A stretch of 64,000 bases of DNA from Desulforhopalus singaporensis (GTDB lineage Bacteria; Desulfobacterota; Desulfobulbia; Desulfobulbales; Desulfocapsaceae): positions 42,891 through 106,890 of the forward strand of contig NZ_FNJI01000016.1 in assembly GCF_900104445.1 (NCBI RefSeq). Reading direction: 5' to 3'. This document shows, piece by piece, positions 55,136 through 63,778 of the stretch. The position numbers and the translations under genes were made by a program. The notes beneath the pieces were generated by a model. It was not told where the DNA came from. It searched no databases and worked only from the letters and a program-made list of their open reading frames with translations. Position 1 is the first letter of the stretch, and every line of letters begins with the position of its first letter.

Positions 55136-57283
55136 ATGAGCAATCTCAATGAAGCAGAATCAAAAAAACTCCTTGCCGGCTATGGCATTCCGACGGTGCA
55201 AGAGAAAATTGCCGCAGATGTATTTCACGCCGTGCAGATCGCAGAGAAAATGGGTTTCCCTGTCGTGCTCAAAGCGCTTGGCTCTAAACTCACCCACAAG
55301 AGTGACCGCGGATTAGTGCGTTTGGGACTTGCCGATGCCGACCAGACCAGGAACGCTGCGGAAAAAATTGCCAGAGCCGCAGGCGCCGACCTGGAAGGCT
55401 TCCTGCTGCAGCCCATGCTGAGTGGTAAACGTGAATTTGTTGCCGGTCTCATACGGGATCCGATGCTTGGCCCGATCGTAATGTTCGGCCTTGGCGGGGT
55501 ATTTACTGAAGCATTGAACGATGTTGTTTTCAGAGCTGTTCCAATCGACACAACCGAGGCCGAATCGATGCTGGCTGAAATCAGGTCTTCGGCTCTGCTT
55601 GACCGGTTTCGTGGCGAGCAACCGGCCGACACCAGAGTTCTTGTCGACTGTCTCGTGGGTCTTTCGCGCCTTGCGGCTGAACACCCGGAAGTATCTGAGG
55701 TGGATATAAATCCTCTTCTGGTTGACCCTGACGGTAAAGTCCACGCCGTAGATGCACTCGTAATTACAGAGGATAGCGGACAACCTCCAAAACCTCGACA
55801 GGTCGTGTCTCCCGAGGTTCTGGGCAAGATCTTCAATCCCCGGTCGATTGCGTTCATAGGCGCATCCACCGGGTTCGGCAAGTGGGGCCAGTCGCTGCCT
55901 GCCAATCTTTTAGCCCACGGCTACCCGGGTCCTGTCTATCTGGTAAACCCCAGGGGGGGGCAACAGTGGGGCAGACCCGTTTACACATCCATCCATGACG
56001 TGCCCGGCCCGATCGACCTGGCGGTCGTCACCATCCCTGCGGCCATGGTTCGCGGACTTATAAACGACTTCAAGGAAAAAGGGGTCCCGGCAGCCCTGCT
56101 TATCTCGTCAGGATTTTCCGAAATGGGAGAAGAAGGCAGAATTCTCGAAAATGAGATTCTGGAGGACGCCCGAAGAGCCGGGATTGTTTTTCTCGGCCCC
56201 AATACGATGGGTATCCAGAATCCTCACGAAAAACTGTTCCTCACCGGGGTCCACACCACGCCGAAGGCGGGAGGAACCGCGCTTATTTCACAATCGGGTA
56301 ATATGGGCGTGCAGTTGCTGAGTTTTGCAGAAGAACAGGGGTTGGGAATCAGGGCCTTCGGCGGGAGCGGCAATGAAGCCATGGTGGCCATCGAAGATTT
56401 CATGGAAGCTTTCGAGGTGGACAACAAGACCCGTACTGTCCTGCTTTACCTGGAAAGTGTCAAGGACGGCAGACGTTTTTTTAAATCGGCACGCAGGGTC
56501 GGCAAGAAAAAACCGGTCATCATCCTTAAAGGCGGTCGATCCGAGGCAGGTGATCGTGCGGCAGCAAGCCATACAGGAGCTCTGGGTACTGATTTTAAAA
56601 TCTTCGAAGCACTCTGCCGCCAGTCAGGAGTGGTCAGTGTGCATCAGCCCCTGGAAATGCTCGACGCAGCCGCAGCCTTCTCCTCCCTGCCTTTGCCGCA
56701 AGGTCGGCGGGTAGCGATTATGACCCTGGGCGGAGGCTGGGGAGTGATAACAAGTGATCTTTGCAGTGAGCATAAACTGGTCGTTGAACCTCTGGACAAA
56801 GAGATGATCGAGCTCTTGAACGGCATGCTTCCGCAATACTGGAGCCACGCCAATCCCGTCGATCTTGTCGGCGAAAACGACCTGACACTGCCGCTGAAGG
56901 CCATTGAAGCCCTTGCTGCCTGGGATGGTTGTGATGCAGTGATCCACCTCGGCGTATCCGGGCGGGAATTTCTCCTGGAGGCCTCGGTCAAATCTGCAAC
57001 TATCGTAGACCCAGAGGTCGAACTCTCCGACTATCAACACCTCCTGACCGGAATGAATCGCTGGGAACAGCAATATGCCAAACATACCGTCGCGCTGATG
57101 GAAAAATATGAAAAACCGATCCTCGGGGTAACACTGACATCCAACTCCAAAATAGGCGCAATTTATGAAGTTGAAGATGCAAAATACGACGGGGTCTTTT
57201 TTTCAAGTCCCGAGCGTGCGGTGAAGGCGCTTGGCTATATGTGTGAGCATGTTGATTTTTTAAGGCGGGAATCTTCCCGGTAA
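55136..57283 (+). CDS. ADP-forming acyl-CoA synthetase (acetate-CoA ligase, ACD type)
   Basis: 715 residues. Forms ATP from acyl-CoA or makes acyl-CoA with ATP, ADP being the product. The order is unusual: an ATP-grasp subdomain comes first (residues 1-225: KALGSKLTHKSDRGLVRLGL, VDINPLLVDPDGKVHAVDALV), then the CoA-binding domain (from 235: FNPRSIAFIGASTGFGKWG, VYLVNPRGG), the ligase-CoA domain (ALISQSGNMG, SGNEAMVAIEDFMEAF) and ASHTGALGTDF, whose His is the candidate phospho-acceptor. In the common fused form the CoA-binding domain is first. AAGGAT precedes the ATG. The acyl group is unknown. Confidence 0.9.
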   Translation: MSNLNEAESKKLLAGYGIPTVQEKIAADVFHAVQIAEKMGFPVVLKALGSKLTHKSDRGLVRLGLADADQTRNAAEKIARAAGADLEGFLLQPMLSGKREFVAGLIRDPMLGPIVMFGLGGVFTEALNDVVFRAVPIDTTEAESMLAEIRSSALLDRFRGEQPADTRVLVDCLVGLSRLAAEHPEVSEVDINPLLVDPDGKVHAVDALVITEDSGQPPKPRQVVSPEVLGKIFNPRSIAFIGASTGFGKWGQSLPANLLAHGYPGPVYLVNPRGGQQWGRPVYTSIHDVPGPIDLAVVTIPAAMVRGLINDFKEKGVPAALLISSGFSEMGEEGRILENEILEDARRAGIVFLGPNTMGIQNPHEKLFLTGVHTTPKAGGTALISQSGNMGVQLLSFAEEQGLGIRAFGGSGNEAMVAIEDFMEAFEVDNKTRTVLLYLESVKDGRRFFKSARRVGKKKPVIILKGGRSEAGDRAAASHTGALGTDFKIFEALCRQSGVVSVHQPLEMLDAAAAFSSLPLPQGRRVAIMTLGGGWGVITSDLCSEHKLVVEPLDKEMIELLNGMLPQYWSHANPVDLVGENDLTLPLKAIEALAAWDGCDAVIHLGVSGREFLLEASVKSATIVDPEVELSDYQHLLTGMNRWEQQYAKHTVALMEKYEKPILGVTLTSNSKIGAIYEVEDAKYDGVFFSSPERAVKALGYMCEHVDFLRRESSR

Positions 57284-58198
57284 TTTTCATTGCGGGGTTC
57301 CCGCCAAGACGTCGGAGCGATATCATGACTCGTATAATCAATACGTTGCAATACTTGACACGCCATCCTCCCCCTGCTGTCTGCAGCTTGTAACGCCGGC
57401 ATCTTCGTCAGCTGCCCCAGCTCCCCCGGACAATGGGGGAACGCCCACTCCCGCTGAACCAGTACAACGTCAGCCATGCCACTATCGTCGTTTGTTAATT
57501 ACCCATGCGAGCTGATGGGGGTACAGTCGCGTCCTAATCCTGCTGCTTTTCTCTTTTCTCAAACCTCCATTGGCTCCGGACAGACTGACAACAGTACTAC
57601 TATTCCCAACAGCCGCACCCAGTAAACAATAAGTTGCATTAAGTGTTAGGGTATTGTATCATAAATATATGTTAATTCATTATTTTAAGACAAGAAACAC
57701 GCTATTAATGCAGCTACAACACCACCCCAAAATATCCCTGTGATTTTGCATATGCGGTAAAATCATAACCGTCTCTTGACAGTGGGAAAATCCGGACTGT
57801 GTGAAATCCGTGAGTCGGCCATCGCCTCCATATCAGACCGATGATTCAGATGAGAACAGAGCCCGCCCTGCCGACATGACAAGTGCTTTGTGCCGACAGC
57901 ATGATGCGTAGGGTACATGACCCTTCTGACATTGCAGGTCATGGCGGTGATCCGGAATGGAAATCTGGTTGTCGGCTTTATCATTAATTTCACTGGTAGT
58001 TTTCCTACCGTCGATTTTGCGTTACGGCTGCAACAACACTGGTCAAGGTTCCTGAATAATACCGTCCGTAACCGTATTCAGGGAAATTGTAAACAGCTTC
58101 TGTCTACACTGCACTTTAGCACCACATAATTCGAGGATTCGGTTCAAGCTCAAACCGCTGTTTAAATTGCAATCAGGGACGCCTTCTTCAGAGCCCTG
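57284..58198. other. Long non-coding stretch upstream of the type I secretion operon
   Basis: About 915 bases, AT-rich in the middle (57640-57760), with no open frame I can support on either strand. Short frames at 57763-57993 (minus) and 57917-58129 (plus) show no family features. It probably holds the promoter of the secretion operon and may be the scar of a lost gene. Confidence 0.35.
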
Positions 58199-60373
58199 TT
58201 GCGGGACGCTTTCTTATCACTTTTGGGAAATAATATTTTGACGGTAGAAAAGCAGAGCAGTTTATTTTGTATAGCACTTCTTCTGAAACGAAATGGCATG
58301 CCGGTGGATTTGGAGCATCTTCGGCATAATTTTTCAGCATCTTCGTGCAGCGATGTTCACCTGCAACTCAAGAGAAACCTTGTTGAGCTCGGCTTTACAG
58401 TGTCTTCGGTGCGCAAATCGCCCCAGGAACTGAAGGGAAAAGATTACCCGGTCATAGCACAATTTCAAAAGAGCGGGGATTTTGCCCTTCTCCTGCAAGA
58501 CAACAGGGAAGAAAGGAAAATCCTGGTCCAGAGAAGTTCCGGAGAACGCGCATCCTGGATAGCTGTAGACGAACTGAAAGGGCAACTGCAACCGGATCTC
58601 TTTATCGCTAAAATTAAAAAAGAGACGGCTGAGGAGTCTTCTTCACGATTCAGCCTTTCGTGGTTTATAGAGGCCGCATTGAGATATAAATCCATCCTGC
58701 GGGACTGCATCCTCGCCTCCCTTTTCGTGCAGATCTTCGGCCTGCTTGCCCCCCTTTTCTTCATGATTGTCATCGACAAGGTCCTGAGCAATAACAGCTT
58801 GTCAACCCTTGATGTGCTGGTATTCGCCCTGGTGGTCGTTTCAGCTTTCGAAATACTTCTCGGCGGGTTGAGAAGCTACCTTATGTCACATACCGCCAAT
58901 CGGATCGACCTCAAGTTAGGCATAACCCTGTTCAGACACCTCATCTCCCTTCCGATGAGTTATTTCGAGAGTCGCCAGGTTGGTGATACCATCGCCAGGA
59001 TGCGCGAACTGGAAACCGTCAGGCAGTTTATTACCGGCTCCGGGATAATGTTGTTTCTCGATCTGTTTTTTCTCGTCATCTTTCTGGTGGTGATGTACCT
59101 GTTCAGCCCTTTTCTGGCAACTATTGTAGTGGCCGCCCTGCCGTTTCTCTTCTGTGCATCCTTTTTTATCACGCCTTTTCTGCGAAACAGCCTTGAGGAC
59201 AGATACGGAAGCAATGCCGCCAATCAATCCTTTCTTGTCGAGACCATCAGTGGCATGGAAACGATCAAGTCCTCTGCCGCAGAACCAAAAATCCGTGCAA
59301 AATGGGAGGAAAAGCTCGCCGCCCATGTACAAAACGGTTTCCATAGCGGCAACCTGTCAAACCTGATCCAGCAATCCACGACAATTGTCAGCAAGATCCT
59401 TTCCGTATTATTGCTCTGGCTGGGTGCGAAAGAGGTGTTGCACGGCAACCTTACCATTGGCCAACTAATCGCATTCAACATGCTCTCCTCAAGGGCAGTG
59501 GCGCCTATTCTTCGTCTATCACAGGTCTGGAAAGAATTTCAGCAGGCAAAGGTTTCCGTAGCGAGGATCGGGGATATCTTCAACTGCCCGCCTGAACCGG
59601 GTTTTGATCCGGCAAGGGTCTCGCTGCCTCCTCTTCGCGGGAAAGTAGAATTTGACCGTGTCTCATTTCGCTACCGTCCGGATAGTCCTCTGGTGCTTGA
59701 AGAAGTTAATTTTTCCGTCAATTCTGGCGAGGTAACCGGAATTGTCGGCAGTACCGGATCTGGGAAGACAACACTTGCCAAGCTTCTGCTCAGGCTCTAC
59801 GTACCGGAGCGGGGAAAGGTGCTGGTCGATGGGATTAACCTGGCCATGGCCGACACGTCCTGGTTGCGCAGGCAGATAGGTGTGGTGGTGCAGGACGGGG
59901 TACTGTTCAACAGTTCGATAAGGGACAATATCGCTCTTAATTCTCCCGAACTGGATATCGAAGATGTAATGAAGGTGGCGGAACTTGCCGGTGCCCATGA
60001 ATTTATCCTGCAGCTGCCAGACGGCTACGACACCCTGGTGGGAGAGCGCGGCTTGCAGCTCTCAACCGGACAGCGCCAGCGACTTGCCATTGCCCGGGCC
60101 CTGGCAACCGATCCGAAAATGCTGGTCCTGGATGAGGCAACCAGTGCTTTGGATTACGAATCGGAGCGGATAATTCAAAACAATATGCAAGAGATATGCA
60201 AGGGCCGTACTGTTTTCATCGTTGCCCACAGGCTCTCTACAGTACGGCAGGCCGATCGTATTATCACCCTGGAAAAGGGCAGGATTGTTGAAAACGATTC
60301 CCCACAAGCATTGCTGGCGGCAGGTGGGCGCTATGCGACACTGCACGCAATTCAGGAAGGAACCCATGGCTGA
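58199..60373 (+). CDS. Type I secretion ABC transporter with degenerate peptidase domain (HlyB/LapB-like)
   Basis: 724 residues from TTG 58199; TTG 58238 (TVEKQSSLFC) is an alternative start, and no ATG is available. An N-terminal C39-like domain (about 1-150) lacks the catalytic Cys/His pair, as in HlyB, so it binds rather than cuts the substrate. Six membrane helices (155-430) are followed by the ATPase: Walker A GSTGSGKTT, Q-loop VVVQDGVLFNSSI, Walker B MLVLDEATSALD, His in VAHRLS. The signature reads LSTGQRQR rather than LSGGQRQR. It overlaps the HlyD-like gene by 8 bases. It secretes an RTX-type protein together with the HlyD- and TolC-like partners. Confidence 0.93.
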   Translation: MRDAFLSLLGNNILTVEKQSSLFCIALLLKRNGMPVDLEHLRHNFSASSCSDVHLQLKRNLVELGFTVSSVRKSPQELKGKDYPVIAQFQKSGDFALLLQDNREERKILVQRSSGERASWIAVDELKGQLQPDLFIAKIKKETAEESSSRFSLSWFIEAALRYKSILRDCILASLFVQIFGLLAPLFFMIVIDKVLSNNSLSTLDVLVFALVVVSAFEILLGGLRSYLMSHTANRIDLKLGITLFRHLISLPMSYFESRQVGDTIARMRELETVRQFITGSGIMLFLDLFFLVIFLVVMYLFSPFLATIVVAALPFLFCASFFITPFLRNSLEDRYGSNAANQSFLVETISGMETIKSSAAEPKIRAKWEEKLAAHVQNGFHSGNLSNLIQQSTTIVSKILSVLLLWLGAKEVLHGNLTIGQLIAFNMLSSRAVAPILRLSQVWKEFQQAKVSVARIGDIFNCPPEPGFDPARVSLPPLRGKVEFDRVSFRYRPDSPLVLEEVNFSVNSGEVTGIVGSTGSGKTTLAKLLLRLYVPERGKVLVDGINLAMADTSWLRRQIGVVVQDGVLFNSSIRDNIALNSPELDIEDVMKVAELAGAHEFILQLPDGYDTLVGERGLQLSTGQRQRLAIARALATDPKMLVLDEATSALDYESERIIQNNMQEICKGRTVFIVAHRLSTVRQADRIITLEKGRIVENDSPQALLAAGGRYATLHAIQEGTHG

Positions 60374-61739
60374 AAAAACGACTCGTCTAAAAAAAATGGT
60401 GGAGACACGCAGACAGCGGCGTGAGAAGCGGCGGAGCATGGACTTCATGCCGACAGCCCTTGAGGCTCTTGAGAGCCCACCCGCACCCTTATACAGGGCC
60501 ATTATAAACATTATCCTTCTATTCATTTCCATCGCCATTGCCTGGGCCATATTTTCCCATATGGATATCGTGGTAAGTGGTACCGGTGTAGTGATCCCGA
60601 AGGGCAAGGTAAAAGTAATCCAGCCACTTGAGCCTGGTATCGTCACCGCAATCCATGTCCGCGACGGACAGCGGGTGAGTGAAGGTGAATTGCTCATCTC
60701 CATGGACGACTCGGAAAGCCTGGCAGACATCGCAAGTTTTACCAAGGAGCTTGAGACTTCCGACCTGACAATCCTGCGGCTGGAAGCCGAGTTGACAGGT
60801 GAACCCTCGCATTTTATTGCTCCACCAAACGCCGATGTAAATATCGTTGCGTTGCAACGACGTCTTCTCGGTGAGTCGATGGCAACCCAGGAAGAGCGGC
60901 TTGTAGCGTTGAACAGGGAAATCCAACGGACCGATGTTGAGTGCACCCTTCTTAACGGGAATATCTCCAGATTGGCTGAATCTCTGCCGTTGTCACAGCA
61001 ACTTTTCAAGAAAAAGAAAACTCTTGCAGAAAAAAAACTGATCTCCGAAGCAGAACTTCTCCAGGCAGAAATAGAGATAAATAATGTCAGGCATGACCTG
61101 TCAACGGCAAGAGAACGTCTGCATGAGGCTGAAGCTCGTCTCGAACGGGCAAGAGATGAGATACGACTTGCCGAGGCCGAGTACAGCAGGGACTTGCTCA
61201 GCCAGCTTACAGAAGCAAAAAACAGAAAATCGCAACTTGAGCACCAACTGGAAAAAGCGCAAAACCGCAAGAACCACCGCGAACTTCGCTCCCCCACTGA
61301 AGGCATAGTGCAACAACTTGCCGTCAACACTGTTGGTGGCGTCGTCACCTCTGCCCAACCTCTTCTAGTCATCGTTCCGACCGGTGCCGGGGTGGAGATA
61401 GAAGCGAAGATTCTCAACAAGGATATCGGATTTATCAAGGAACAGCTGCCGGTCTCGGTCAAGGTTTCGGCATATCCGTATACCCGGTATGGCGATCTTG
61501 ACGGCACCATTGAGTGGGTTGCCAAAGATGCCGTTGTCGATGAGCAGTTAGGGCCTATCTACCCCATCAAGGTAAAGATTAACAGCCTGAAACTCCCTAA
61601 TCTGGTCAATGGCAGGCAGGGCATACTCAGCCCGGGCATGACGGTGACGACAGATGTGAAGGTGGGGCAACGGCGGGTTATAGAATATTTTCTTGGCCCG
61701 GTTATGCGTTACAAGGATGAAAGTTTACGGGAGATCTGA
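60366..61739 (+). CDS. Type I secretion periplasmic adaptor (HlyD-like)
   Basis: 457 residues from ATG 60366, overlapping the ABC gene. A short basic cytoplasmic tail, one membrane helix (about 45-65, IINIILLFISIAIAWAIFSHM), a lipoyl half (VSGTGVVIPKGKVKVIQPLEPGIVTAIHVRDGQRVSEGELL), a long alpha-helical hairpin with coiled coil (about 115-325, LQAEIEINNVRHDLSTARERLHEAEARLERARDE), the second lipoyl half (LRSPTEGIVQQLAVNTVGGVVTSAQPLLVIVP) and a C-terminal beta domain. It bridges the HlyB-like pump and the TolC-like outer-membrane channel. Confidence 0.95.
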   Translation: MAEKTTRLKKMVETRRQRREKRRSMDFMPTALEALESPPAPLYRAIINIILLFISIAIAWAIFSHMDIVVSGTGVVIPKGKVKVIQPLEPGIVTAIHVRDGQRVSEGELLISMDDSESLADIASFTKELETSDLTILRLEAELTGEPSHFIAPPNADVNIVALQRRLLGESMATQEERLVALNREIQRTDVECTLLNGNISRLAESLPLSQQLFKKKKTLAEKKLISEAELLQAEIEINNVRHDLSTARERLHEAEARLERARDEIRLAEAEYSRDLLSQLTEAKNRKSQLEHQLEKAQNRKNHRELRSPTEGIVQQLAVNTVGGVVTSAQPLLVIVPTGAGVEIEAKILNKDIGFIKEQLPVSVKVSAYPYTRYGDLDGTIEWVAKDAVVDEQLGPIYPIKVKINSLKLPNLVNGRQGILSPGMTVTTDVKVGQRRVIEYFLGPVMRYKDESLREI

Positions 61740-61741
61740 CA

Positions 61742-62347
61742 ATGTCAAAACAGGTTGAAAAACAAAAAGACAGGCAAACCATGAATCAACAACAGACTGA
61801 AGCGGACGACGCCCTGCGCGAACACATCACCGCCCAGTCCCTTAAAATTGTCAAACGACTGCCGGCCATTGGACCGGTCGTCATGCTCTACCTGCAATCG
61901 TCACACCGCAGATTCCAGTTTATCTCGGATCTGGAGTGGCTTCTTTTGCCTCCCCTCGTTTCAGGTCAATGCAAGCTCTATATGAAGAAAGAATACCCCG
62001 TCTCCTACATTTCCTGGGCATTTCTCAATGAAGAGGCGGAAAACCACCTGTTGAAAAACGGTGGAAAACTACGACCTGAAGACTGGAAATCAGGGAACCG
62101 GCTGTGGATCGTCGATATGGTAGCACCTTTTGGCGGTATAGAGAACATGCTCAACGATATTCGCAGAAACGAATTCCCGGAAAGCGAAATCCGGCTTGTA
62201 GCGCCAGATCCGGAAACCGGGGGCATAACTGCTCGTAAACTCCGAGCCTACAACAGTGAAAAGCACACAGAAAATAGCACTCCAGATGACACCCTCACAG
62301 ATGCGCACAGCAAATCACCAGGAAAAAGGGACAGGGACGCCAAGTAG
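61742..62347 (+). CDS. RTX toxin-activating lysine acyltransferase (HlyC-like)
   Basis: 201 residues. Acylates internal lysines of RTX toxins in the cytoplasm with fatty acid from acyl carrier protein. The catalytic His is in LQSSHRRFQF (His55; SPLHR in HlyC), the catalytic Asp in IVDMVAPFGG (Asp125; DWIAPFG in HlyC), and the segment KKEYPVSYISWAFLNEEAE matches YPVAYCSWANLS of HlyC. A tail of about 40 residues after AYNSEK is extra and polar. It lies 2 bases after the HlyD-like gene; usually hlyC precedes the toxin gene, but no toxin gene is upstream here. It ends in TAG. Confidence 0.9.
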   Translation: MSKQVEKQKDRQTMNQQQTEADDALREHITAQSLKIVKRLPAIGPVVMLYLQSSHRRFQFISDLEWLLLPPLVSGQCKLYMKKEYPVSYISWAFLNEEAENHLLKNGGKLRPEDWKSGNRLWIVDMVAPFGGIENMLNDIRRNEFPESEIRLVAPDPETGGITARKLRAYNSEKHTENSTPDDTLTDAHSKSPGKRDRDAK

Positions 62348-62348
62348 C

Positions 62349-63677
62349 ATGACCGGATTCTGTAAAACCGTCGTTTTGTTGAGGATGAAGCAGATCACCG
62401 CTTCTCTTTTTACGTTCCCCCTCCTTGTCTTTTTGCTGTGCGCCGCACCGGTAAGGGGGGATGAGACTGGAGAAGAGACAGGAATGACTCTTGAAGAAGC
62501 ATTCGCCCTGGCCCTGGAGAAAGATGCGCAATACGAGGCAGACATGCATGGCGCCGGAGCACGGCAGGCTGACGGATGGCGGAAGATTGCCGGATACGGG
62601 CCGACCCTGTCACTTTCAGGCAGTTACAGTAAAGGCCACGATGAACTGAGTCCGGATGCTGAGAGCGAAATGAATAAGAGCGAGGCACGTTTTTACGAAA
62701 AGGAGCTGACCTTGAGTTTTGAGCAACCACTCTTTGATGCGGTAAAAGCAGCATCGTTTAGACAGGGGAGAAACCAACTGAACATAGCAGAACTCAAGCA
62801 GAAAACCAGTCACGACGATCTCCGCCTGCGGGTATCAACAGCTTTTTATGAGGTCCTTTCTACAAGGGAGAGTCTGCGAATTGCAACCAAACAGACTAAA
62901 GCTATCAATAAGCAACTGCAAAACGCGACAGACAGGCTCAAACTCGGATTTGGAACAATTACCGACCAGTATGAGGCGGAAGCGCGTTATCGACAATCTG
63001 CGGCAGCGGAGATATCACGGAAATTGGAGTGGAAAAGGGCAACAACCGAGCTTGCAACCCTGCTCGGGGGCATAACCCCACCCCTGGCAGATCCTGCTCC
63101 AGAATATGAGTTTGTGCCTCTAACCAACGACTTGGAGTATTGGCTGGATGTTGCCGATACCAACTCCACCGCTCTCATAAATAAGCGCCTCGAGCTGAAA
63201 GCGGCGCAACACACCTACTCTTCCAACCAGTCTCGTTTTCTCCCCTCGCTCGCGTTTTATGCGGATTACTCAAGAAACGAGCCCGATGACTCCCTTGCCG
63301 GCTATGGAGAAGACCGGACTGAATTTGATGTGGGACTGGTACTCAGAGTAAATCTGCTTGATGGCGGAGGCGATGTAGCTGCAACAATAGCCGCGCAACG
63401 CAGGATGAAGGAGGCGGACGCCCTGTTACGCACCTCCCTGCAAAAGATAAAGAGTTCGGTCGAATCACTCTACGACAGCATCAACGATACCACCCGTCTC
63501 ATATCCGCCTACGCCAGCGCATCCGAAGCGAGCAGACTGGCTTTGGAATCAGTAGAGGCGGCATATCTTGAAGGGGTAAAAGCTCTGCCGGAAGTGCTGG
63601 ATCGCCAGCAGGATTATTACGGGATACTTGGCCAATACCACACTGCCCAATATTCCTATATGACCCTTATTTGTTAA
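62349..63677 (+). CDS. TolC-like outer-membrane channel, cut at its 3' end by an IS21 element
   Basis: 442 residues from ATG 62349; ATG 62385 (MKQITASLF) is an alternative start. Signal peptide (ending VRG), then a TolC/OprM family two-repeat helical barrel: MTLEEAFALALEKDAQY opens repeat one; LRLRVSTAFYEVLSTRESLRIATKQTKAINKQLQNATDRLKLGFGTITDQYEAEARY and VGLVLRVNLLDGGG are typical. It ends QYHTAQYSYMTLIC, where family members continue with about 10-25 more residues. The final Cys and stop (TGT TAA) are the first bases of the inserted IS, so the normal C-terminus is lost. It may still fold. Completes the type I secretion path with the preceding genes. Confidence 0.9.
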   Translation: MTGFCKTVVLLRMKQITASLFTFPLLVFLLCAAPVRGDETGEETGMTLEEAFALALEKDAQYEADMHGAGARQADGWRKIAGYGPTLSLSGSYSKGHDELSPDAESEMNKSEARFYEKELTLSFEQPLFDAVKAASFRQGRNQLNIAELKQKTSHDDLRLRVSTAFYEVLSTRESLRIATKQTKAINKQLQNATDRLKLGFGTITDQYEAEARYRQSAAAEISRKLEWKRATTELATLLGGITPPLADPAPEYEFVPLTNDLEYWLDVADTNSTALINKRLELKAAQHTYSSNQSRFLPSLAFYADYSRNEPDDSLAGYGEDRTEFDVGLVLRVNLLDGGGDVAATIAAQRRMKEADALLRTSLQKIKSSVESLYDSINDTTRLISAYASASEASRLALESVEAAYLEGVKALPEVLDRQQDYYGILGQYHTAQYSYMTLIC

Positions 63678-63680
63678 TCA

Positions 63681-63732
63681 GCGTGCAATAATGACCCCTT
63701 AGAGAAGAAAACAGCGTCGAAAATTGACCCCT
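63681..63732 (+). repeat. IS21 terminal direct repeats
   Basis: GCGTGCAATAATGACCCCT (63681-63699) and GCGTCGAAAATTGACCCCT (63714-63732), 15 of 19 bases identical. IS21 elements carry such repeated transposase-binding sites at their ends. Confidence 0.8.
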
Positions 63733-63778
63733 CTATGTTATCCCGTCCGTGATGAAATTATCACGGAGGAAATGGAGG

